From VGBK01 sp043810615 (GTDB taxonomy: Bacteria; Actinomycetota; Acidimicrobiia; Spongiisociales; UBA11373), in contig JBDROA010000181.1 of NCBI GenBank assembly GCA_043810615.1, forward strand, positions 1-60,900: a DNA stretch of 60,900 bases. Reading direction: 5' to 3'. Positions 39,107 through 47,673 of this stretch are shown here, one piece after another. A program made the translations under genes and the position numbers. The notes under the pieces are model-generated. The model saw only the letters and a program-made list of their open reading frames with translations, had not been told where the DNA came from and made no database searches. Within the stretch, counting starts at the first letter, position 1; every line of letters begins with the position of its first letter.

Positions 39107-39411
39107 TCCGGGGACAGGGCGAGATCTGGTGGGCCGAGGCCGGGGACAAGCGGCGCCCCGTCGTGGTGCTCACCCGGTTCGAGGCCGTCCCGGGACCGAC
39201 GTGACTGGTCGTCGCCCCCATCACGCGCGCGGTGCGCGGCATCCCGACCGAGATACCGGTGGGACCCGACCAGGGCCTGCCGGTGGAGTCGGCGGCGTCG
39301 TTCGACAACCTGCAGCCGATCGGGCGGGCCTTCCTGACGCAGCGGGTCGGGGCGTTGCCCGGGCCGCTCGCTCAGAGCCGCCGCGCCCTGAGCGCCCGCG
39401 CCGACCTCTGA
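39103..39411 (+). pseudogene. MazF-family toxin with in-frame TGA
   Basis: From GTG 39103 (overlapping the antitoxin stop) the frame encodes a full MazF-like toxin: GEIWWAEAGDKRRPVVVLTR, then LVVAPITRAVRGIPTEIPVG and SFDNLQPIGRAFLTQRVG, ending at 39411. A TGA at 39202-39204 interrupts it between GPT and LVV after 33 codons, with the frame intact on both sides. This is a single nonsense change or a sequencing error. The toxin is predicted to be inactive. Confidence 0.75.
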
Positions 39412-39422
39412 GTCGACGCGTC

Positions 39423-39900
39423 CTACGGCCCCCCCACCCGCCGACGGATGAACGCGTAGGCGGTTGGAGTTCCCTCGTACATCGGCACCAGGCCGGTCTC
39501 CTGGTGGACGAGCTCGCCGCGCACGCGGACCTCGAGGGGGTAGGGGCAGGGGTCGCCGCCCGGGATCTCGTAGCGCTGCACGGAGGCGGAGGACCTTCCG
39601 GGAGAGGCCCCTCCTGTGGGCCGGAAGACGTTCTCGACGTGGGGCCCGGTGTCGCCCGCAGCCGGGATGTCGTCCAGGTCGAGGCACCCGCCGCTCGCCG
39701 ACCAGCGGTCGGCATGGTTGATCCGTAGGCCGGAGGGCTCGTTGACGCGGAGGGCGAGGTCGGAGTCGGTGTCCCACATGAGCGTTGCCTGTGGTGTCGC
39801 CTGTGCCGACGGTCAGAAGGGGCGGGACGGCCGATGTGGTCGTCGTGTGGTGCCCGCGCCGATCGTCGTGGTGGCGGGCCGCGTGCTGGTGGGCGCCGCG
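39423..39900 (-). pseudogene. Secreted DUF2135-like protein remnant, frameshifted
   Basis: The intact 3' part (to 39779) encodes TLMWDTDSDLALRVNEPSG...GCLDLDD...VENVFRPTGG...YPLEVRVRGELVH, matching YfaP/DUF2135-like extracellular domains. Immediately upstream the sense changes frame: TTTTSAVPPLLTVGTGDTTGNA is in another phase. Further upstream a Thr-rich linker is in a third phase. At least two frameshifts separate the mature domain from any start, so this is probably a decayed lipoprotein gene. The upstream limit is approximate. Confidence 0.5.
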
Positions 39901-39929
39901 CTCGTGGTCGTCGAACTCGCCGGAGCGGG

Positions 39930-40308
39930 TGAGGGCCCACTGCAGGCGGCGAGGGTCGGGAACCGACGACCCGGAGGAGTACGGGGTGCGACCCCGGGAG
40001 CTCGCCGAGATCCCGGCCCACTGGGGCGGGGCCCCGGCGACGGTGCCGGCCGGCGACCTCAACCCCAGGCAGGGGGAGCCCGCCGACTGGAACCCGCCCC
40101 GGGTGCCGGGAGAGTGCGGGGAGATGGCGAGACTGCTCGGGGCGGACTTCAGCAGTGCCGGCGACCTGGAAGCCTGCAATGTCCCGACCTTAAACGACAA
40201 ATGCAGCGACTACATCCTGGTAGGCCGTGGCTTCCTTCAATCCCCCTGATCGTGGGCGGCCACTTCGACGATCACCGGATGCTCGTCGCCGCCGTGGCCG
40301 GGCGGTAG
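39930..40308 (+). pseudogene. Endonuclease/exonuclease/phosphatase-fold fragment
   Basis: C-terminal remnant of an EEP nuclease. PAGDLNPRQGEP carries the GDLN motif, then DLEACNVPTLNDKCSDYILVGRG. After a frame change near 40245 comes GGHFDDHRMLVAAVAGR with the DH pair, ending at 40308. No N-terminal half is seen. It lies 0.8 kb before a large intact EEP nuclease but is a different subtype. Confidence 0.5.
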
Positions 40309-40416
40309 GCCGGGAGGCCGGTCGGGCGGCTGGTGAGCCGGGGCGGTGGGGGGCGCCGCCGGGATCCTCTCCCGGGAAGCGCTTTCTCGCTAGGCTTCAA
40401 GTCAGGCCCGACTTCG

Positions 40417-40743
40417 ATGACACACTGGTGCATTCAAAGCTTCCCCTACCCGGTGCCGGAGGTGTTCGACGCCGCGGTGGCCGCGGCGTCGGATCTGGGC
40501 TTTGGCATCAACCAGGTCGACCGAGCGGGCGGGCACCTCTACCTCGCGCAGTCTCGGAGCCTCGGCCGGCGTGACCGGCAGTTCGCCCTGTCGTTCACGG
40601 ACAGCGGTCTGGGGACCACTGTGACGCATGTCTCCTGGGGGCCGGGCCGGACGCTGCCGTGGCCTATGTCCTCGCCGGGCAGGAGGGCTTCCCGGCTCTG
40701 CAGGCACATGAGGACGATCCTGGCGGCCGGAGCCTGCCGCTGA
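40417..40743 (+). CDS. Conserved hypothetical small protein
   Basis: A 108-residue protein from ATG 40417. The first half (FPYPVPEVFDAAVAAASDLGFGINQVDRAGG) looks like a small beta-alpha domain in which a trait-like strand follows a helix. The second half has FALSFTDSGLGTTVTHVSWGPG and an Arg-rich helix (RRASRLCRHMRTILAA). There is no signal peptide. The pattern resembles small SRPBCC- or DUF1499-like proteins, but I cannot assign a family. Confidence 0.5.
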   Translation: MTHWCIQSFPYPVPEVFDAAVAAASDLGFGINQVDRAGGHLYLAQSRSLGRRDRQFALSFTDSGLGTTVTHVSWGPGRTLPWPMSSPGRRASRLCRHMRTILAAGACR

Positions 40744-41091
40744 TGCGCGGGGCGCAAGTCCTCGCGCGGTAGTTGATGGCAGGCCGGAGAGGCGCCGACC
40801 GGCGAGCACTCGAAACGCGCGAAGCGGCCCGGCCGGATCCGATCCGGCGACTTCACCCTCAGCAGGGAAGGAGGGACGGGTGTGCCGGGGGCGGGGGGGC
40901 CTCGCCGAGCGACACACGACGGCGGTCTCAGGACCCCGGGCCGAGAAGCCGGAATCGTCCGTCTCCCGCCCGACTGCACGGCGCAGAGGGCCCGGGGCTT
41001 CGGGCAGGGTTTACCGACCGAAGGTAGATTGGCGGCCGGGATCGGGCCCTGCAGCGGGCCCGGCCCGTGCCGAGCGCCGGGGAGGTGCGTC

Positions 41092-44000
41092 ATGCGGGGT
41101 CTGTTCTCGAGGTTGGGCGTCGGTTTGCTAGCCGTGCTCCTGGCAACGGCTCTCCTGCCGATGGCCGCGACGACTGCGTACGCGGCGGACCTGTTCTTCT
41201 CGGAGTACGTCGAGGGGAGCGGCTACAACAAGGCGTTGGAGATCTACAACGCCACCGGTGCTGCGGTAGACCTGACAGCCGGTGGCTACGCCGTAGACAT
41301 GTACTTCAACGGCAACACCGCCGTGGGCAGAACGGTCACCCTGACCGGGACGGTTGCCGGCGGCGACGTGTTCGTCGTGGCGGGAGTGCAGCCGACTACC
41401 GACCCGGCGATCCTGGCCACGGCCGACCAGACCGACATCACCACCAGTTGGTTCAACGGTGACGACGCGGTGGTGCTGCGCAAAGGCGGCGTTGTCCTCG
41501 ACGTCATCGGCCAGGTCGGCTTGGACCCGGGGACGGAGTGGGGGACGGGGGTCACCAGCACCGGCGACAACACCCTGCGGCGCAACGCCGCGGTGTGTGC
41601 CGGCGACCCCGACGGGTCCGACGCCTTCGACCCCTCCCTCGAATGGTCCGGGTATGCCCAGAACACCTTCGACGGCCTGGGGGCGCACACCTCCGACTGT
41701 CTGGTGGCGCCTCCCCCCCTCGATCCCGTGATCAACGAGTTCGTGGCGAACATCACCGGTACCGACAACATCGAGTACGTCGAGATCTACGGGGAGCCGA
41801 GCACCGACTACTCGGCCTACACCGTGCTGGAGATCGAGGGCGACGACCCCGGCTCGGGCGTGGTGGACGAGGTCATCGCCGTCGGTACCACCGACGCCAA
41901 CGGCTTCTACCTGGTGAACCTGGCGGCGAACGCCCTGGAGAACGGCACGATCACCCTGCTGCTGGTGGAGGGCTTCACCGGCGCCCTGACCGACGACCTG
42001 GACACGGACAACGACGGGGTGTTCGACGTCACTCCGTGGACCTCCGTAGTCGACGCAGTGGCGGTGAACGACGGCGGGGCGAGTGATCGTACCTACGGGG
42101 TCCCCTCCCTCGGGGTTGCCTACGACGGGCTTGCGTTCGCTCCGGGCGGGGCCTCGCGGATCCCCGACGGCCTCGACACCGACACCGCCGCCGACTGGGT
42201 GCGCAACGACTTCGACCTGGCGGGGATCCCCGGGTACGTCGGGACGCCGGTGCCGGGCGAGGCCTACAACACGCCGGGCGCCACGAACCAGGCGGTGGTC
42301 CCGCCCCCGGAGGCGTGTGGCGACCCCTACACGCCGATCTATCAGGTGCAGGGGAGCGGCCTCGCCAGCCCCCTGGCGGGCACCGAGGTGGCGGTGGAAG
42401 GCGTCGTGGTCGGCGACTTCCAGACCGGGGGTCTCAACGGCTACTACCTCCAGGACCCGGTGGGCGACGCCGACGCCACCACCTCCGACGGCATCTTCAT
42501 CTACGCCCCGGGCGGCACGGCCGTGAACGTGGGCGACGGGGTGCGAGTGCGCGGCGCGGTCAGCGAGTACTACGGCCTGACTCAACTCACCGCGGGACAG
42601 GTGTGGATCTGCTCGACGGCCAACGCCGTCGCCGCCACACCGCTCACCCTGCCGGTGGCGAGCCTCGACGACTTCGAGCCCTACGAGGGCATGCTCGTGA
42701 CCTTCCCGCAGGCCCTGGTCATTTCGGAGTTCTTCAACTTCGACCGCTACGGCGAGATCGTGCTCACGACTACCCGCCAGCACCAGCCGACGGCGGTGTA
42801 CGAACCGGGATCGTCCGAGGCCGCCAACCTGGCCGCAGCAAACCTGTTGAGCCGCATAACATTGGATGACGGCCGGACGACGCAGAACCCCGACCCGGCG
42901 CGCCATCCCAACGGAGCGACCTTCGACCTCGACAACCGGTTCCGCGGCGGCGACACGGTGGCCGACGTCACCGGCGTCCTCGACTACTCGTTCGGGCTGT
43001 ACCGCATCCAGCCCACTCTGGGGGCCAACTACACCGAGGCCAACCCGCGCCCGGCGGAGCCGGACGATGTGGGCGGCACCCTCAAGGTGGCCGCCTTCAA
43101 CGTCTTGAACTACTTCACGACCCTGGGCAGCCGGGGGGCCGGCGACGCCGAGGAGTTCACGCGGCAGCGGACCAAGATCATCGCGGCGCTCGTCGCGATC
43201 GACGCCGACGTGGTCGGTCTCACCGAGATCGAGAACAACACCGCGGCGATCCAGGACCTGGTGGACGGCCTCAATGTCGCGATGGGCGCCGGGACCTACG
43301 CCTACATCGACACCGGGGTCATCGGGATCGACGAGATCAAGGTGGCCCTCATCTACAAGCCGGCTACGGTCTCACCCCTGGGCGACTACGCCGTCCTCGA
43401 CTCGTCGGTGGACCCGAGGTTCATCGACACCAAGAACCGCCCGGTGCTGGCGCAGGCCTTCTCGGACGTCTCCGGGTTCGGGATCTTCACGGTGGCGGTC
43501 AACCACCTCAAGTCGAAGGGATCGGACTGCAACGACGTGGGTGACCCCGATCTCGGCGACGGCGCGGGCAACTGCAACCTGACCCGGGAAGCCGCGGCGG
43601 AGGCCCTGGTGGACTGGCTGGCGACCGATCCGACCGGCAGCGGCGACGAGGACTTCCTGATCATCGGGGACCTGAACTCCTACGACAAGGAGGACCCGAT
43701 CGACGCGCTGCGCGCCGGTGGGTACACCGACTTGCTCGACCTGTACCTGGGCGAGTTCACCTACGCCTACCTGTTCGACGGGCAACTGGGGTACCTCGAC
43801 CACGCCCTGGCCGGTGCCGGGGTAGTGGACGAGGTCACCGGGACGACCGTGTGGCACATCAATGCCGATGAGCCCGACCTGCTGGACTACGACACGACGT
43901 TCAAGCTGCCCGCCCAGGACGCCCTCTACGAGCCGAACGCCTACCGGTCGTCCGACCATGATGCGATCATCGTGGGCCTCGACCTGGATCCCGACGCCGA

Positions 44001-44883
44001 ACCGGGCCCCTTCGGCAAGGTGTCGCCGGCGGACGGGGCCACCGACCGACCGCTCACCCTCACGCTCGATTGGGGAGCGGCGGCTGAGGCGACCTCCTAC
44101 GAGTACTGCTTCGACACCACCGATGACGACGCTTGCGCGACCTGGGTGAGCACCGGGGCGGCGACCAACGCGGTGGTGGGTGGTCTGTCCTACAGCACCA
44201 CCTACTACTGGCAGGTGCGGGCCAACAACGACGCCGGCACCACCCATGCCGAGGGAGCCGAAACCGCCTACTGGAGCTTCAGCACCCCCACCCTGGTGGA
44301 GATGAGCTTCAGGTCGTTGGGAGGCTACGACGGTTGGGTGCTGGAGCGGGATGAGGAGTCCGGCAGGGGCGGCACGTCCGACGCCGCGGGCACCACCGCT
44401 CTCGTCGGCGACGACGCCTCCGACCGCCAGTACCGCAGCATCCTCGACTTCGATACCACCGCCCTGCCCAACAACGCCGTTATCACCGGGGTCACCTTGC
44501 GCATCAGGCGCTCGGGCATCACCGGCACTAACCCGTTCACCACACACGGACTACTGAAGGTCGACATGAAGGCCGGCGCCTACCACGACAACCCCGTCCT
44601 GGAGCACTTCGACTTCCATGCCGTAGGCACCCGGGGCAACGTGGGCCGGTTCATCAAGACCCCCGACGATCGCTGGTACCGGGCGCCTCTCAGAACGACC
44701 TACCTGGTCAACCGCATCGGCCATACCCAGTTCCGGCTGCGGTTCGCCCTCGACGACAACGACGACGGCGGAGCCGACTACATGGAGTTCTTTACCGGCA
44801 ACGCCCCGATCGTGGCCGACCGGCCCGAACTGGTCATCACCTACTACCTGTCCAACCGCACGTTTCAGATAGCGGTTCTCTGA
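41092..44883 (+). CDS. Large secreted ExeM/NucH-type extracellular nuclease
   Basis: A 1263-residue secreted protein; ATG 41092 has GGGGAGG upstream and a signal peptide ends at AYA. Domains in order are: a lamin-tail-like domain (LFFSEYVEGSGYNKALEIYN), a second such domain (DPVINEFVANITG), an OB-like region (GLNGYYLQDPVGD), an EEP nuclease domain starting LKVAAFNVLNYF, an FnIII-like domain (KVSPADGATDRPLTL...STTYYWQVRA), and a C-terminal DNRLRE-like beta domain. Nuclease residues visible are LTEIENN, IIGDLNSYDKEDP and RSSDHDAII. It would degrade extracellular DNA for nutrients or biofilm turnover (family knowledge). Confidence 0.9.
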   Translation: MRGLFSRLGVGLLAVLLATALLPMAATTAYAADLFFSEYVEGSGYNKALEIYNATGAAVDLTAGGYAVDMYFNGNTAVGRTVTLTGTVAGGDVFVVAGVQPTTDPAILATADQTDITTSWFNGDDAVVLRKGGVVLDVIGQVGLDPGTEWGTGVTSTGDNTLRRNAAVCAGDPDGSDAFDPSLEWSGYAQNTFDGLGAHTSDCLVAPPPLDPVINEFVANITGTDNIEYVEIYGEPSTDYSAYTVLEIEGDDPGSGVVDEVIAVGTTDANGFYLVNLAANALENGTITLLLVEGFTGALTDDLDTDNDGVFDVTPWTSVVDAVAVNDGGASDRTYGVPSLGVAYDGLAFAPGGASRIPDGLDTDTAADWVRNDFDLAGIPGYVGTPVPGEAYNTPGATNQAVVPPPEACGDPYTPIYQVQGSGLASPLAGTEVAVEGVVVGDFQTGGLNGYYLQDPVGDADATTSDGIFIYAPGGTAVNVGDGVRVRGAVSEYYGLTQLTAGQVWICSTANAVAATPLTLPVASLDDFEPYEGMLVTFPQALVISEFFNFDRYGEIVLTTTRQHQPTAVYEPGSSEAANLAAANLLSRITLDDGRTTQNPDPARHPNGATFDLDNRFRGGDTVADVTGVLDYSFGLYRIQPTLGANYTEANPRPAEPDDVGGTLKVAAFNVLNYFTTLGSRGAGDAEEFTRQRTKIIAALVAIDADVVGLTEIENNTAAIQDLVDGLNVAMGAGTYAYIDTGVIGIDEIKVALIYKPATVSPLGDYAVLDSSVDPRFIDTKNRPVLAQAFSDVSGFGIFTVAVNHLKSKGSDCNDVGDPDLGDGAGNCNLTREAAAEALVDWLATDPTGSGDEDFLIIGDLNSYDKEDPIDALRAGGYTDLLDLYLGEFTYAYLFDGQLGYLDHALAGAGVVDEVTGTTVWHINADEPDLLDYDTTFKLPAQDALYEPNAYRSSDHDAIIVGLDLDPDAEPGPFGKVSPADGATDRPLTLTLDWGAAAEATSYEYCFDTTDDDACATWVSTGAATNAVVGGLSYSTTYYWQVRANNDAGTTHAEGAETAYWSFSTPTLVEMSFRSLGGYDGWVLERDEESGRGGTSDAAGTTALVGDDASDRQYRSILDFDTTALPNNAVITGVTLRIRRSGITGTNPFTTHGLLKVDMKAGAYHDNPVLEHFDFHAVGTRGNVGRFIKTPDDRWYRAPLRTTYLVNRIGHTQFRLRFALDDNDDGGADYMEFFTGNAPIVADRPELVITYYLSNRTFQIAVL

Positions 44884-44941
44884 AGGCGCCTTGGCCAACC
44901 TCCCGGCGGTTGCCCGCCGGGAGGGTCCCGGCCGGCGCCTT
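44883..44941 (+). terminator. Nested hairpin directly after the nuclease gene
   Basis: Outer arms AAGGCGCC (44883-44890) and GGCGCCTT (44934-44941) enclose a perfect 11-base stem, CCTCCCGGCGG (44899-44909) with its complement (44914-44924). The outer arm begins at the last base of the stop codon. It is a strong candidate terminator without a T-run. Confidence 0.65.
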
Positions 44942-45189
44942 GAGTGACATCACGAGCGGCAGGACGGCGGGGTTGTCGTGGGGCCGACCCCGTTCGGGGC
45001 CGCCGCGGCCGAAGAGAGCGCGGGAGCGGGTGGGGTGTTGGGGCGTGGGTCGGGTTGTCGCCGCCGGTGAGGCGGCGACCGGTGCGTCCCCCGGGGCATG
45101 GAGGGTGGACCTCATGGGACAACTCCCAAACCAGCAACAACGCCGACGAGGTTGGTGATGGGGAGCCTGTCGCGTGTCAGGTTTCTGAG
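44942..45189. other. Gene-free stretch with a hairpin
   Basis: No credible gene is seen. It contains a perfect 9-base hairpin GTCGCCGCC/GGCGGCGAC at 45057-45079 with a five-base loop. It lies between the nuclease and an IS remnant. Confidence 0.45.
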
Positions 45190-45470
45190 ACAGGCTCGTG
45201 GGTTGGTGGTTGGGTGGTCGGGGTCTGTCGGTAGAGGTCGGCGGGTCGGCGCAGGCCGATGTCCTCGTGGGGTCGGATCGTCGTGGAGATGCCTCGGTAG
45301 TTGGCGCAGTGGGCGGCGAGGGCGACCCCGTCGCCGATGTCGTGGCAATAGAGCCGAGCGTATTCGCCGGGCGGAAGAATCGTTCGATCCGCCCGTTCGT
45401 TCACGGTGCCTTCCTACGGGTGGGGATGTGGGTGATGTGCCGCTGGGAGCGGACCCAGCGCGAGACCGCC
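45177..45470 (-). pseudogene. IS481-type transposase 3' remnant
   Basis: The frame NERADRTILPPGEYARLYCHD...GISTTIRPHEDIGLRRPADLYR aligns by eye with the C-terminal integrase-core end of IS481 transposases (ERFNRTL..EWAYARLY...YN..RPH..LG..PP). The preceding segment HITHIPTRRKAP, the expected HxxTxPYxPxTNGK region, lies in another frame after a stop. No terminal repeats or N-terminal half are visible. It marks a past insertion here. Confidence 0.5.
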
Positions 45471-45661
45471 GCCCCGAGACCAGGCGCGGCGCCGCCGCCG
45501 GGCCGGCGCAGACGGGGCCGAGCGCCGAACGGTGGCGGCCCGCACCCCCAGCCCTGATGGGCCCGGGGCCGTGGGCGACGCTGAAGGGGGAAGGCCGCGC
45601 CGCCTGGTCTCCAGCGCCCGTCCGGGGGCCCCCTGCCAGACCGGCCGCGGCGGCATACCGC

Positions 45662-46192
45662 CTAGTAGATGTAGGTGATCTGCACTGTGAAGAGTTGGAC
45701 GCTGTCCGAGCCGACGTAGGCATACAGCCAGGAGCTGTGGAAGGCGGCGTTCACCGTGCGGGGGCTGATCGCCGTCGTGGCGACTACCTGGGGGTACGCG
45801 GTGATGTCCGAGGTGCACACGCCGCCTGCCCAGAGCGGCGGATAGGGGTTCCTGGCGGGGGCCGAGCGCTCAAGCCTGGCGCACACCTGGTTCACGGTGC
45901 CGGACGTGCTGTCGACGGCGTAGAGGGTGATCTTCCTGACTTTCACCTCCTGTACCGGGAAGGACACGGGAGCGACGAAGTACTCGGGGCCGGTCAAGTA
46001 GACGCCGTAGTTGGCGTATTCCGGGTTGTCGCTGATGGGAACGAAGGCCGCTGCCGGGATCATGATCTTGCCGATTGTTAGCCGCGGCTCCTCGGCAGCA
46101 GTTACCTTTCCGCTGGCGCCCGGCAGGGTCAGCAGCACGGCTGCCAGCAGACCCACCAGCACCGGTGCCCCCACTTTCCTCGTTCGGATCAT
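45662..46192 (-). CDS. Secreted protein of unknown function
   Basis: A 176-residue protein from ATG 46192, with GGAGAGG upstream and a clear signal peptide (VLVGLLAAVLLTLPGASG). The mature part is beta-rich with two cysteines (QVCARLE and GGVCTSD) and repeated Tyr/Val strands (YANYGVYLTGPEYFVAPVSFPV, LFTVQITYIY). It has no membrane helix apart from the signal. I do not recognise a family. A perfect hairpin lies 20 bases upstream of the start. Confidence 0.75.
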   Translation of the reverse strand: MIRTRKVGAPVLVGLLAAVLLTLPGASGKVTAAEEPRLTIGKIMIPAAAFVPISDNPEYANYGVYLTGPEYFVAPVSFPVQEVKVRKITLYAVDSTSGTVNQVCARLERSAPARNPYPPLWAGGVCTSDITAYPQVVATTAISPRTVNAAFHSSWLYAYVGSDSVQLFTVQITYIY

Positions 46193-46211
46193 CGCCGTAC
46201 CTCTCCGTCGG

Positions 46212-46233
46212 GATGCCCGCACCTGCGGGCATC
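46212..46233 (-). promoter_or_regulatory. Hairpin in the leader of the secreted protein gene
   Basis: GATGCCCGC (46212-46220) and GCGGGCATC (46225-46233) form a perfect 9-base stem with a four-base loop, 20 bases upstream of the start. It could stabilise or regulate the message. Confidence 0.4.
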
Positions 46234-46909
46234 AATCGGTGGCTCCCCGGCCCCTGGGAGCTGGCACCTCACCGACACAGCCGGGGAGCGGTCTGGCGGG
46301 CACACTAGGCCGGGCGCCGGGCCCCCGCACGCCCCGGTCTTCGACAGCGATCGCGCCAGCGGCAGGCAAGGGGAGTCCACCAGCACGGGGGGATCCCTGG
46401 TCACGGTGCATCTCGACCGAAGAGGTCGGGCCAGGGGTCTGCAGGAGCCAGGGGTTGGCCTCGGTCCCGGATCCCTCGACATTCGGTGCAACCACGCTCC
46501 CTCCTTCCATGACGTTCTCGTGCCGTCGCGGCCGGCGACTGGGCGCGGGCAGGGGAACCTCGGCTCTGGAGGAGGGCATGTCGCGGCGCCGGCGGTGGCT
46601 GCCCTCGGTTGGGTAGACGGGAGTGGGCTCACTGCTCGAGTCGCCTGACTCGTGTTGGCAGGAGAGACAATTGCGGGAGTCGAGTGCCTGCCCGGCGGTG
46701 CGTGCGCCAAATCAGGGCCCCTTGCCGGTACCCCCGCTGGGGGCCTCCAACCCCTCGCTGCGCTTCGTCCGTCTTCAGGCCGGGCAGCCAGCCCGATCGA
46801 ACCAGGGCGGGGCGGCCATGGCCGCGGCGAGGAAGCGGTGGGTGCCGGTGCTGCTGGGCGGTGCTGGTGACCGATGTGGTCAGTCGGGGGATTCCGGGTG
46901 ATCCCACTC
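46234..46909. other. Gene-free stretch left of the tRNA-Ile trailer repeat
   Basis: No family-like coding sequence was found on either strand over about 680 bases. Overlapping open frames of 60-240 codons here look like GC-driven shadows: no signal, no motif, no ribosome site. Confidence 0.5.
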
Positions 46910-46960
46910 ACCCGGAGAACACAGAATCCCCTTGCCTGGCCAGGGGTTCCTGCGTGGGCC
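46910..46960 (-). repeat. Copy of tRNA-Ile 3' end and trailer (candidate attachment site)
   Basis: 51 bases match 56740-56790 at all but two positions, in the same orientation. They cover the last six bases of tRNA-Ile and its downstream hairpin (CCCCT...AGGGG). Beyond 46960 the match to the tRNA stops abruptly. This is what the displaced side of a tRNA-integrated element would look like. Confidence 0.75.
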
Positions 46961-47069
46961 TTGTAGGACAGCTCTCGAAACGCCGCTCACGCTGATGTGG
47001 TCGGCCCGGAAGATCACCGGGCGACCCTCCGACCGGCCGAGTCGGTACTTGCGTTGCGCCTCCTCGGCC

Positions 47070-47480
47070 ACGGCCCAGGTCGGCGATGCAGGTGTCGGTG
47101 GTCTCGCCCGACCGGTCGGAGACCATCCGGGCGTAGCCGGCGAGGCGGGCAGTCTCGATGGCCAGCAGGGTCTCGGTCACCGTCCCGATCTGATTCGGCT
47201 TGAGCAGAGCAGCGTTGGCGACCCGCCTCTCGGCGGCGAGGCGGATGGTGGCCGGGTCGGTGACGAAGATGTCGTCGCCCTCCAACTGCACCTTGGCGCC
47301 GATCCGCTCGGTGAGGGCGGCCCAGCCCTACCAGTCGTCTTCGGCGAGGCCGTCTTCAACACTCCAGATCGCGAAGCGGGTCACCGCCTCGGTGTACCAG
47401 TCGACCATGTCGGCCGTGGTCAGTGACCGCCCGGCGACCTGATATGCCCCGTCGCGGAGCGGCGCCGCCCCCGCCGCGGA
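47070..47480 (-). pseudogene. Enolase fragment with nonsense mutation
   Basis: An internal-to-C-terminal part of enolase. DGAYQVAGRSLTTADMVDWY and WSVEDGLAEDDW are followed by TAG (47327-47329), then in the same frame GWAALTERIGAKVQLEGDDIFVTD, KPNQIGTVTETLLAIE and RSGETTDTCIADL. The N-terminal ~260 residues are absent and the last ~35 are lost in a frame change near 47075. The catalytic His of the SHRSGET motif is Asp (SDRSGET). It is certainly inactive. Confidence 0.75.
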
Positions 47481-47673
47481 CCTCGGCCAGAAGCCATAGA
47501 GGTGCGTCATCGGGGCGCCTCCTAGAGGATCTCTGCCTCACATTGGCCGTCAGGGTTTGCCTACGGTTAGTGGGACCTGCTGGGTAGCGTCCACAACCCA
47601 ACAGGTGCACCGAGATGGATCGGCCGACCGCCCGAACTGAGGACGGCTGACGGCAGAGCCGGAGGGGAGCAAG

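Noticed and set aside
46970..47000. A second tRNA 3' end in the sequence next to the 46.9-kb repeat
   Set aside because: It has a TTCGA-like core, but the T-stem does not pair and no upstream tRNA arms exist.
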